Source: Cannabis sativa (Eukaryota; Streptophyta; Magnoliopsida; Rosales; Cannabaceae). From it: a DNA stretch of 64,000 nt. The notes below the pieces were generated by a model that was not told the origin of the DNA, did not search any database, and saw only the letters and a list, made by a program, of their open reading frames with translations. The position numbers and the translations under genes are program-made. Shown one piece after another: positions 23,520-33,943 of this stretch. Each line of letters opens with the position of its first letter. Position 1 is the first letter of the stretch. The stretch covers positions 47,943,429-48,007,428 of the forward strand of contig NC_083610.1 of NCBI RefSeq assembly GCF_029168945.1, read 5' to 3'.

Positions 23520-24352
23520 TGTTGACTAAGATTTTCGATTTATATAAAAAAAAAAGCTTAAGAAAGAAGTAAATAAAGAAGAGGAGATCAAGATTTTTAC
23601 GTGGTTCGAGTGTTAAAGAACTTTAGTCCACGAGTCAATATTATTGAGCTAGAAAAGCTTCAAAGTATTTCTTACAAGTATTTATGCCCTAGTTGAGGAA
23701 CCCTAATTCTCAGTTCTTCTCTCAAGAAATCAATTTCCTACCCTTTACATGAAGGGATAATGTTATATTTATAGGGGAGAATCAAGTATGGGCATACCCA
23801 AACCCGATAGGGTTTCTTAGGATCAACTTGTCCTCTGTGGGATAAAATACAATTGTTATTGATTTTGAGCCACTTGTGAGGCTTGTTTGTATAAGCAGAG
23901 CAACGGTCGAAGAGGCCATGTGGCGTGTGCAACTGAGTCCGTACCGAGAATGTCAGAGTATATGGCATTGGATAAAAATGTGATCTCCTTTTGGTAGCAT
24001 ATGTGCCCCGCCAGTATGATGTAGGGGACACGTTTTGACACTGTGGGGCCTTGTGTCCGGAGGGTTCCGAGTATGGATGTCCGAATGCTACATAAATGAT
24101 TCTTTAATTTCTCGCTCCCAAATTGCCTCTTTGGACTTGTCTTGATAGACTCTTAGCTTCTGAACCGAATAATTTTTTTTTGGATTAGGGAGATTCGTCC
24201 TTGGCAGGTCTAGGAGTTAGGCTTATGTCCGAATCAGGGCCCTAACGTGACTTGGTCATTTAGGTGAATAGTATACGAGATCGGGCCCAAGTTTGAGCCA
24301 ACCTTGACTGGCATTTGGACTTTGGATTCTAAAAACCCAGATAACAACAACA
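23520..24352 (-). repeat. TE-G 5' LTR
   Basis: About 830 bp. In the sense direction it runs from TGTTATCTGGG (start at 24346, 24349 or 24352, ambiguous in a CAA run) to AGTCAACA at 23520. A sense TATA box (CCTATAAATATAAC) lies at about 23764-23777. No matching 3' LTR is present next to the pol remnant at 5156, so the left end of TE-G was lost. Confidence 0.65.
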
Positions 24353-25397
24353 ATATTATCAAACAATCTTTTTTAAATTGTTAAAATATTAAGGAACATT
24401 CACCTAAAATACTAATTTTAAAGTTTCAAACACTTCTATGTATGATTTATTGACTTTGCTCAAATTATTTTTGTTCAAAGATAAAACAAAAAATTCTATA
24501 GAATTTTAAACATAACAATGTGTTTGTGATGCTCCATAAGCTTTTACAATGCTTAAAGATGCTTTTATGGAAAACAAACTTGATTTTTAGGAAAAATTGA
24601 TGATTAACAATGCATTTGTGATGGTGTTTTGAAAATTTGATTTTTAACGCAAGAACGATATTTAACAATTCATTTGCGATGGGTTACGATAAAATTTGAT
24701 AAAAATTTTGGTAATACAAAACTTTTCACTTAAATATCAGTTTAAAGTGATTTTCTTTTCGTTTTAATTTTTATTTGTACATTTTCTTCTTCGAGATATA
24801 CACGTCGAGAATAAATAGGTCCTTAAATTTTAGTGTGATTTTAATTTATTATTGAACCCTTAAACATTGAAATGAATCTACACACTCTCTCATTAATTAA
24901 AATTTATTGTTGTACACTCCAAATTTGGACTTTAACACATTCTAAACATGTGGATCTAAGAAAATTACCTTCGAATAGAAATGGGGCGTGTAACGGACAA
25001 GGTGAGTGAGGACTGAGGAGGAAGAGAGAGTGGGACTATGGGAGAGGGAGAGAGATCAAGCCATGGAGTGAGAGAAAAAGAGAGGGAGAAATTAGAGAGA
25101 ATGAGTGAACATTGGTTGAGCTAGAACCAAAACCAGAACAAGAAAAATAATCAAATTTAGAAAATATTTTTTAAACAAGTGAGTGAGAAACTAGATGTGT
25201 CATTTCTTTTTGGGGAGGGGGCATCAAAACTAAACGACATGTCGTTTACTCCACTATCGATTGGAACGACGTCGTAATAACACAATAGACAAAACAAAAC
25301 CTCGACAAATCCCAAGTCTTTGAAAGTGAAGTAATCGTAGTTCGTAGATTCATCATTGGTTGGTTGAAGCCGTGGCTTCACTGATAATTGAGCGGTC
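24353..25397. other. OST1 upstream region
   Basis: Noncoding. 24360-24950 is AT-rich without features. 24985-25125 is a purine-rich GAGAG tract. The last 250 bp before the OST1 start codon holds two palindromes described separately. Confidence 0.45.
25231..25275. promoter_or_regulatory. Palindromic ACGT/C-box region in OST1 promoter
   Basis: An 18-bp perfect palindrome, TAAACGACATGTCGTTTA (25231-25248), and a 10-bp palindrome, ACGACGTCGT (25266-25275), lie 120-170 bp before the OST1 ATG. The second contains the bZIP C-box GACGTC and is preceded by ATTGG (25260-25264), an arrangement resembling plant unfolded-protein-response elements. Function is inferred only. Confidence 0.4.
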
Positions 25398-28300
25398 ATG
25401 AAGATTCATAGGCAGGGAATGGGTTTGAGGTTAGATCTGCTCGTGTTTATGTTTGTTGTTTCAATCTCCTTTCTTTGTCGGACTGTACTCTCCGATCTCG
25501 TTCTCTCCAAGGTTGACCGACGGGTAAGTCTACGGTTTTGTTTTAGATCTATGGATACGAGCTTGTAATGTTTGTTTACTTTCTTCATTTTTATTTTGTT
25601 GGGTCGCAGGCAGATTTGAGATCGCAAATCGTTCGTGTAATTTCCACACTCAAGGTAGTACTCTTTTTTAGTTACTGTTTGTAATGTTAAACCTTGACCT
25701 GCTAGCTAAAATGGATGCTGACCCAAAATCTGAAATGGGATTTTTGAATATGATTTGAACTTGAGCTTGGCAGGTGGAGAATGGAGGGTCCAATTTGGTT
25801 TCGGAGGTTCTGTTGGCTTTCCCTGATAAACAGGTTAAATATTTGGCTTATTTGGGTGCCACCAGTAATGGTGGGAAGGGAAAAGCAAAAGATTTCACTA
25901 ATAGTTTACCTGTCCAAGTTGCCCACCCTAAAGACATGCCTTCATCCTTAACATTTTATTCGGTGACTCTACCAAAGGGACTGGCTAAAGGGGAAAGCTT
26001 TACTCTTGATGTACTGGCTGCTTACACTCATGCCTTGCAGCCATTTCCTGAGAAAATTTCTCAGGCTGAGATACAGCTCCTAGTCTTCCAAGATAGCTCA
26101 TACTTTCTCTCTCCTTATGCTGTCAAGTTTCAATCACTCAGTGTTAAATTACCTGATGCTAGAATTGAATCGTATACAAAATTAGATAATACCAAGATTC
26201 ATGGCTCAGAGATTAAGTATGGCCCCTATGAGAATCTTCCCCCCTTCTCGTACTCTCCTATTGTTGTTCATTTCGAGAACAAGCAACCCTTTGCTGTTGC
26301 TCGTGAGTTGGTGCGAGAGCTAGAGATTTCACACTGGGGTAATGTTCAGGTGACTGAGCATTACAATCTTAACCATGGAGGTGCCCAACTCAAGGGGGAA
26401 TTTTCTAGGTCAGACAAAATGTTTTCTTGTAGTGATTGCACTGCTGGTCTTGGGATTTGATCTAACATCTCCTTATCTTTTTTGTTGCAGGCTTGATTAC
26501 CAATCCCGACCTCATGTGAGAGGTGCATCTGCATTTAGGCATCTTGTTGCAAAATTGCCTCCGAGAACTCGCTCTGTTTATTATAGAGATGAGATTGGGA
26601 ATATTTCAACTTCTCATTTATGGGGTGATTCCAAAAAGGTAGATAGTTATTCTAAATAGGAATTGATTTTATGGGGTTTTCATACAATCTTACTCAATTC
26701 TTTCCATAATTCAGACGGAACTAGAAATCGAGCCTAGGTATCCATTGTTTGGTGGTTGGAGAACTGCTTTTACCATTGGATATGGCTTGCCGCTTCATGA
26801 CTTCTTATTTGAGTCACAGGGAAAACGCTTTCTTAACTTCACTTTCGGTTCCCCCATTAACGACCTTGTCATTGATACTCTCATTGTGAAGGTTAGTGAA
26901 ATGAAGACAGTTTGATTAATTGTGTATTCTCAAATAACATAAGAAGGTGTTAGATCAGAATAGTGAATAGAATGTAAAGCATACTTTACCTTTGAATCTG
27001 GTACTATGATGTCATATGTAAATAATTTGATTAGCATGATAATAGGTTTCTATGTTTGTGACTGGAACTACAGGTTGTTTTACCCGAGGGCTCTGCGGAT
27101 ATCTCTGTGTCTACACCATTTCCTGTAAAACAATCACAAGAGGTATTACCAGACTATCTTTGGTTATCATTCTATATTTTCCTCTCATCACCTGTTGAAT
27201 GTTGATATTATAATTTGGATGTGTTTATTTTCTATCAAGTGAATGACGCTGTTATTGTCGTGTTTATTATTCACCGCAGACAAAGATCTCCCACTTGGAT
27301 ATTGCTGGTAGACCTGTGGTTGTACTGCAAAAAACCAATGTTGTGCCCGAGCATAATCAGTATTTCCAGGTAATAATACTGCTATACGTATAGAGTTGCA
27401 GGGCATGTGACTCAGAATTTCATGAAACTTACTGAAATAAGGAAAATTTTCTTTGTATAAGGTGTATCAAACTAGTAAAGAAATTTATTTATACTCCACA
27501 TGGCTCATCTATGATAGCGGATAGTCTGATATGAAAATAATTGTTCATATTTTCTTCGACTACTCAAGAGAGCATAGGTAAGCTTGTGTGACTTCAACAT
27601 TATATTGCACTTTGTTTTTGCAGGTCTATTACAAGTTCAACAGTTTTGCCATGCTTAGGGAACCACTTATGTTGATTTCTGGTTTTCTTTTCCTATTTCT
27701 TACCGGTATTGTGTATATACACGCGGACATGTCAATCTCAAAGTCATCTCCTTCTTATCTAGCTAAACTTCAGTGGGATGAGGTGAGCGGTTGTTCCACT
27801 CAATATCTACTTAATAGTTTGTGTTAATTATCAGAAAAGTGCCAATTATGTGGGTGTGTTGTTTTAGGTGCGAGCTGCAGTTCAGCAGGTCCAAAATATT
27901 ATCAGTCGTTGCATAACACTTCACGATAAACTGGAAGCATCATTACACGATCTTGCAAGGACTGGAGATATCCAAGCCTGCAAAGCAGCTCGAAAAGCTG
28001 CTGATGGTTCGTTGAAAGAGCTCACAAAAGAACTGAAGCCATTGTTGGCATCTCTACAATCGTCACAGCAAGCTGCTCAAATATTGCCCAAGGTTTGCTT
28101 ACTTTGTCTTCCATTGACTTCGAGTCGAGTTTTCGTTCTCATTGTTCAATATGCATATACCCTTTGCTTCTAGCACCTGACTTTCTAATCGTGGTTGGTT
28201 TTTAAATTTGGTTTAAATAGGTCGAGGATCTGATTGTCAAGGAGAAAGATTTACAAGAGAGATTGTTGGCAAAACACTCAACAGTTGTGGACTGCTATGA

Positions 28301-28412
28301 GAAAAAAATTGGAGGAAAGGAAATTGAGAACCGGGTTGCTCTACATCAGCAGAAAATCAGTGTGTTGTGGCAGGAAGTTGACGATCTGCTGGACTTTATC
28401 GATGAGATATAA
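25398..28412 (+). CDS. OST1: Oligosaccharyltransferase subunit 1 (ribophorin I)
   Basis: A subunit of the ER oligosaccharyltransferase complex, which moves the preassembled glycan from dolichol to Asn-X-Ser/Thr of nascent proteins. Ten exons: 25398-25523, 25610-25654, 25774-26408, 26491-26638, 26715-26891, 27074-27142, 27280-27369, 27624-27782, 27868-28092 and 28221-28412. They sum to 622 codons including stop, so 621 aa, normal for the family. All frames join and all introns are GT-AG. An N-terminal signal peptide (LLVFMFVVSISFLC) is followed by the lumenal ribophorin domain. One membrane span lies near residues 444-462 (LMLISGFLFLFLTGIVYI), with a cytosolic helical tail after it. One NFT sequon is visible in exon 5. 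It converges on FKBP18 555 bp away. No lesions. Confidence 0.95.
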
Positions 28413-28967
28413 GAATTCAACGCAGAGAGGACAGTCCCTTACAATTAAAGAAAAAGTGTGTGTTAACTTGTGACATCCTCAAATATATCAGATAGGTTTT
28501 CAAATGGCAAGAACTAATTTCAGTTTGAGTTTTTATTAATGTCTTCAGAGAACTGCTGAGTTTTTTCTAAGCTCTCTTTCTGTTCTCTTTAGGATTTTAG
28601 AAAGAGAAGAATGCTACTCTGTTGAACAAAACAATCTATAATCTAATTTATATTTTACGAACATGATGGAGTTGATTTTTATCAGCAATTTATAAAATAA
28701 TTACTTCCAACCATAAAAACTTGCACAAAAATCAGCAAATTTGCTCTTTACAAAGAATATGAAGAAAGAAAGAAAAAACTCATGGCACAAATAGGTATCA
28801 CTTTCAATTGATCTTTACAATAAAATTTTGCCAACATACCCCATACGTTTTATGGTAAAGTTTTCTCCATGTTTCAGTTAAATTTGCATTTCTATAAGAT
28901 TGAAGAGAGAAAGAACAAAATGAAAAGAACTAAACTCATGACATAGATACAGAGACAGTGATCACTT
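28413..28967. other. Convergent intergenic region OST1/FKBP18
   Basis: The 3' UTRs of both genes must lie here. It is AT-rich. A short stretch is imperfectly duplicated, with GAAGAAAGAAAGAAAAAACTCATG (in part) near 28760 and GAGAGAAAGAACAAAATG near 28905, each followed by ACTCATG. No gene is seen. Confidence 0.5.
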
Positions 28968-30224
28968 TCAGTTGTTTTGGGATGGGTTCACTTGTAGAAG
29001 CTCAATGTTTAGTTCAAAAGTAGCTCCAGGCTGCAAAAAAACAAATGTAAGTCACCATTCAATTCAAGTGAATTAATAGAGATACAGAAATGAAACAATA
29101 GGGAGCTTACAGGGATCTCATTACTCCCTTTATTGCCATAGCCAAGCTCCGGCGGAACTATCACAGCTCGCTGTGCAAGAAAGACACATACGAACAAAGG
29201 AGCACCGATTATGAAGGAAGAAGAGAAGAGAAGAGAAGAGAAGAGAAGGTCGTAAGAATAAGGAATGCTTAAGAGGAGACATTACCGGTGTAGCTTAAGG
29301 CTACAGCAGGTGTTGCCCCATAGTGATAAACAAATATTTGGTAGCTAACCTTGCCTCCTACTTTCATTCCTTGTGTGATTGAGTACAATGCTGGTGGAGG
29401 CTTAGGTGAAGCCTGTGCTGAAAATAGACCATTTGGATTATCAACAAAATTACGCTTCCTCTCTTTCCCTGGTGGATCTCCTACTTTGAACTCGTATGGC
29501 TAATTTTGCATATTACCACCAACCAATTAGTCTTATTAAACAAATGAACTCAAAAATGATATTTAAAACGAAAGTAGTAAATACCAAAATGAGAGATTAT
29601 AGATAGATAACCTGAGCAATAGCACGATTCCCAGCCAAGAGTTTAGATTCTCGACTTGACAAAGCAGTAATCCCACGATACAAGCAGTCAAAATGAACCT
29701 AATAATCAACAAAGATCAAAGCTTTATCAAATTATATTTTCAATAACCCTTTCCCCTCCAAAATATAATAATAATAACAAAAAAAAAATCATTATTCATA
29801 TATGTGAACCTGAACAGTTGATCCCTTCTCAGCAATTGGACCCTTTCCCTCAACCACATCATAATATTTCAATCCATTATCACCTTAAAATTCAAATCTT
29901 TAATCAAAATCAAGTACTATTAAGATAGTAAAGAAAGAAAGGGGGGTTACTTGTAGTAGTACTTGTTTGGTAATCTTCAGGAGGAATGATCTTCCTGCTA
30001 CGTCTCTCTCTGGCATCAGCTCCTCCCATTGGAAGGGTCAAAGAAAAGACTGAAGACATTCCAAGAATGGCACATCTTCTGGAAATAGAAATGGGTATGG
30101 GTATGGCTGTTGTTGAAACCACAACATGTTTTGGTTCCTCGCATTCAAAATTACCACAATTAAGCTTCACTATCCTTTGATGCAGGCATCTTAGTGAAGA
30201 ACAAGAAGTAGCAGCAGCAGCCAT
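28968..30224 (-). CDS. FKBP18: FKBP-type peptidyl-prolyl isomerase, chloroplast lumen (FKBP18-like)
   Basis: A plant immunophilin of the thylakoid-lumen FKBP group. Six exons in transcript order: 29951-30224, 29810-29883, 29612-29698, 29350-29499, 29111-29170 and 28968-29030. They total 236 codons (235 aa), in frame with GT-AG borders. Residues 1 to about 75 form a bipartite transit signal. After the Ser-rich chloroplast part comes a twin arginine followed by a hydrophobic stretch and an alanine cleavage site (SRRCAILGMSSVFSL, then GADA). This predicts Tat-dependent import into the lumen. The FKBP domain follows, with VHFDCLYRG, a long loop ending MKVGGK, VIVPPELGYG and the closing strand FELNIELLQV. 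The ARERRS...PPEDY start of the mature protein and the KERKR loop fit FKBP18. Isomerase activity cannot be judged from sequence alone. Confidence 0.92.
29217..29248. repeat. AAGAG microsatellite in FKBP18 intron
   Basis: About six copies of a 5-bp GAAGA-type unit in the intron between exons 4 and 5. Confidence 0.85.
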
Positions 30225-30276
30225 GGGCGTTGGAAGTTGGAACACTAGAACAAACACGGCAGAGCAGACTTTGAGG

Positions 30277-30284
30277 TATTTATA
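30277..30284 (-). promoter_or_regulatory. TATA box of FKBP18
   Basis: TATAAATA on the minus strand, 53 bp before the start codon. This implies a very short 5' UTR of roughly 25 nt. Confidence 0.55.
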
Positions 30285-31984
30285 TCCCTATCCATATATA
30301 TTACAATTTTCTAACGACTTACCAAATTACATGTTTATATATATAAATATATATTTATATATATATATATATATAAATATATATACTAGTAGAATGCCAC
30401 GTGCGAGGCACGTATATTAATTTTTATGCTAGGTGTGTCTTGCTTTATTTAAAAACAATACAATAAATAATTAAAGAAAAAATATTATTAATTATTGTTT
30501 CAGATTATTAATATGTATATTCAATTAATGTAAATAATGTTGTTAATAATTAAAAGTAAATACTGGATACAATATATGAATGTTAATAAGCAGTTTGTTT
30601 TAAATTAATCCAAAATTAAACCAAAAATTAATGTTCAAAAAATAAAACATACAATTTAAATTTGAGTTAAATAAAAAAAATATTAAAATTTAATTTCTAA
30701 ATTGTTGATAGGTGAAGATAACACATGTGTAAAAGTTGCAAAAAAGAAAAATAAGGATACTCTTAATGGTTGGATTTTAATTTTCTTTTGCGAGACAACA
30801 GTCTAATATTTGTATTTTGTACTTTTCATTCTAGCTGAATCTGCTCGATAAAGTTATTATTTTTCATGTAAGATGGTAAGATATAGTGTCAATAATTAAT
30901 TTAATAAATAAAATCTACTTATGATACTCAAGTACATTTATTTATTTATTTAAAACTATATCTATGGAATTTTTCAAATCGAATTGGTGGCAGGGAGTAT
31001 TGATGAAATAAAGGAAGAGGAAGAAGAATCGCAACAGATGAATTGTTGTCATAGAACAAAATAATAGCAATGTTCTATTTCTATATTAGTAAATAAAAAA
31101 AATACACAAAATAATACTTACAATTTAGAAAACAAATGACCTCTTCTAATGGGTAACTTTTGGTCACCTATAATAGATTAGAAGGAGAGTCTCATGTGTT
31201 TAGTAATTAGTTTATTTTTACATTTTGTTTTAAATCAAGATATTTTTAATTAGTATATTTTTAAAAAGTGACCCATAAATTTCTCATAAATTATTTTATT
31301 TTTAAAAATAAACTATTTTATTTTTAATATAAATAAAAAGTCACCCATAAATTTTTCATAAACCAAGAATTTTATTATATAGACACACTTTATATAGAAT
31401 AGATATATATATATTTCCCAAATAAATACTTAATTTTAACTTAAAGAGCAAATAAATATTTAACTATAATTTTTGACGATATTTTTATTACTTAATTGTT
31501 AAATATTAAGTTATTATCCACTTGTTATTTTCTTATTAGTATAATTAAATTAATTTTTTTAAAAAAATAAAAATTTAATAACTTAGACTAATCAAAAATT
31601 ATCATATGATAATTTACTTAACACTAAACAACTAGGTACTTACAAAAGTTCCAGAATCATAACTTAAATATTATTAGCGCTAAAATTTGAAGTTAGGTAT
31701 TTATTTACAACTGAGAGTTAAACTTAAGTATTTATTATGCTGCAAATTACTCTTTTAATAACTTACCAAATATATATATATATATATATAAATGTATAAA
31801 ATGTGTATTATTAGAAAAATTTGAGATTTTATGCTTAATTTTATTATCTAATTAAAAGAAATCCTTCATTTTTGCATTATATGATGAAGGTTGTTCTATC
31901 AGGTTAAGACAAAAAAAAAAAAAAATTGAGTTTGAGTTAGAGAGAGTGGGATAAAAGTAATGCTAAATATAAACATATTTTTGG
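30285..31984. other. AT-rich region upstream of FKBP18
   Basis: Noncoding, with TA microsatellites at about 30330-30385 and 31768-31792. The segment starting ACTAGTAGAATGCCACGTGC (about 30386) and ending near TTTTATTATATAGACAC (about 31372) resembles an abundant plant repeat, and its left end supplies a G-box CACGTG at 30398. A small palindromic MITE is listed separately. Confidence 0.4.
31488..31640. mobile_element. Small foldback MITE, copy 1
   Basis: Left end TACTTAATTGTTAAATATTA pairs imperfectly with right end CACTAAACAACTAGGTACTT. A second copy in the same orientation, sharing an inner ATTTTCTTATT...AAATTAATTTTTT block, lies at 45381-45530. Confidence 0.5.
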
Positions 31985-32381
31985 TAGGGCTGAACATCGG
32001 GCAAATTGATCGAGTTTCGGATTCGCAGGTTTCGGGCCTAAAAAATAAAACCCGAACCCGCACGTTCAAATAATTTGGGTTCGCGGGTCTACGAGTTCAG
32101 ATTGACCGAGTTGGCTGGGTCAATGGGTTGACTTGGTCAACTCTCGGTCAACGAGAGTTATCACCCAAATTCTTTAGAGTAAGAAAAACATTTCAAATCT
32201 AAAGTAGAAACGTAAATCCAATAATTTAAAACTAAATAAATCATTCATCAAATTTATGTTTATTGTTCATAAAAATCATAAATGATGAACATGATAATAA
32301 AAACTAAAAGTATCAAAATAAATTGTGACTAAAAATTTAAGTTTATACTCCATAGTCCAACCATACATTCCGTATTAGTTA
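31985..32381. mobile_element. hAT-like MITE, left part (split by TE-B)
   Basis: Starts AGGGCTGAACATCGGGCAAA and is rich in AACCCGAACCCG-type sequence. The reverse complement of the right part (38941-39450) begins AAGACTGAATATTTTGAC and carries similar ACCCGAACCCGACCC. Together they form a palindromic element of about 0.9 kb into which TE-B inserted. The family assignment is tentative. Confidence 0.5.
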
Positions 32382-32386
32382 TTGTC

Positions 32387-33889
32387 TGTTGACCAAAAGT
32401 CAATCACCCACTTATTTTGATGATAAACAAATATTTGATTATTATTTGTTACTAATCTTTTCTTGGCCATTTTGCAAGCAAATTCACAAAGTATCGATAT
32501 TTGCTCGGTAAAGTCAAACATAATTAAAGAAGTGGATTCAACAAGTATATCAGCTACTTCATACTTCATAAGATCAAAAGTTTTATCAAGAGATCAAAAA
32601 TTCAAGACCCTATCCAAAAGAGGACTTCAAAAACTAAAAGTCAAAGTCAACCCGAAAGTCAAAGTCAAAGTCAACTCTCGGGAAAAAGTCAACTTTGGAT
32701 CAAAACATGCAAATCAAGTTAGGAAGCTCATCTACATCAAGACTACAAACAATCAAATGGTATAAATTTATTTTAGTCTTGTTAAAGTGATTTGCATAGT
32801 ATACTAGGGTTTATAAGTACAAGTTTTGGCCCACTCACTAACTTGTGCAACAAGTTCTCACTCTATAGTCCAAAATTTTTTTTGATCGAATTTCTAAATC
32901 ACATTTTGTTTAACTAAGAGAACAAAATTGGAATTTTTGAAATCGGATAATCGAGTAAAGAGTTATGCGCGTTTTAGTGCCGAAAAATGCAAGTTTTGAA
33001 CCTGCCTGATTTTCGGCCTACCTATTGAAAATAGGTAGTCCGTTTTTCACAGATAGGTAGTCCGTTTTAAAATAGGTAGTCCGTTTTTCCCAGGATTCTT
33101 TTTGAAAATTGTGCTAACGGCTATAAACGGCTAGTTTTTGTTCCTACACTATATAAACTTGTTTTTCACTCAAAAATCAAGGTTGGTTGAGCTTCTATTC
33201 ATCATATAACATCATTCTAAGTGTTCTAAACTAAAGAGTTATCATCTTTTCATAAACACACCAACCACACACACTTGAGCCAAACTTGTTCTTATCTTCT
33301 CTAGTGTGCTTGCAATTCTCTCTAGGGTTTTACATTGTTTTCCATCTTATTATAGAGAGTTTGCTTTGTATTTCAAAATTACATATTCATTGTATTGAGA
33401 GGTGAGGTTGGCACCGGTAGAAAAACAACTCGGTTGTAGGTGAGGTTGACACCGGTTTTGTAAACAACCCAAGAAAAGTGAGATTGGCACTTCAATAATC
33501 CGGCGAGGTTAATAGTCCTTGGAAGAAAACTATTGTGAGAGGTTTGGGAAAAACCTTGGTGAAAAATTCCCCGGTTGTAAGGGTTAGTCAAGCCCGTTAA
33601 CTTGGCTCGATATTGGAACTCAAAGCTAGGTCCATAGCTTTGAAGACCAAGGACGTAGGTGGCACAGTTCTACCGAACCTTGTAAAAATCGAGAGTTTGA
33701 ATTTTCTAATCCTTAAACTCTTTACTTTACAAGTTTGATTATTTGTCATAATATATTGCTTGCCATATTACTTGCTTTTATTTGATTAAGTGGCTAATTG
33801 CTTAATTTTGTGTTAAAAGTTTTGATTTACCGAAATTAGTATAAATTTCCAATTCACCCCCCCTCTTGGAAACATATCTTGGGCTAACA
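32387..33889 (+). repeat. TE-B 5' LTR
   Basis: TGTTGACC...GGGCTAACA. A TATA box (CACTATATAAACTT) lies at about 33148. Three copies of an ATAGGTAGTCCGTTTT-type repeat lie just upstream (about 33030-33090). An AAAGTCAAAGTCAA microsatellite is near 32638-32690. Confidence 0.95.
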
Positions 33890-33891
33890 AT

Positions 33892-33903
33892 TGGTATCAA
33901 AGC
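33892..33903 (+). promoter_or_regulatory. TE-B primer-binding site
   Basis: TGGTATCAAAGC, 2 bp after the LTR, with one mismatch to the usual TGGTATCAGAGC initiator tRNA-Met site. Confidence 0.85.
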
Positions 33904-33943
33904 AAGGGCTCAAATAATTTGATTAGATTTCACAATCTAGAGC

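Noticed and set aside
30340..30390. AT-rich palindromic run as a replication origin or terminator
   Set aside because: A simple TA microsatellite, with no other support in nuclear DNA.
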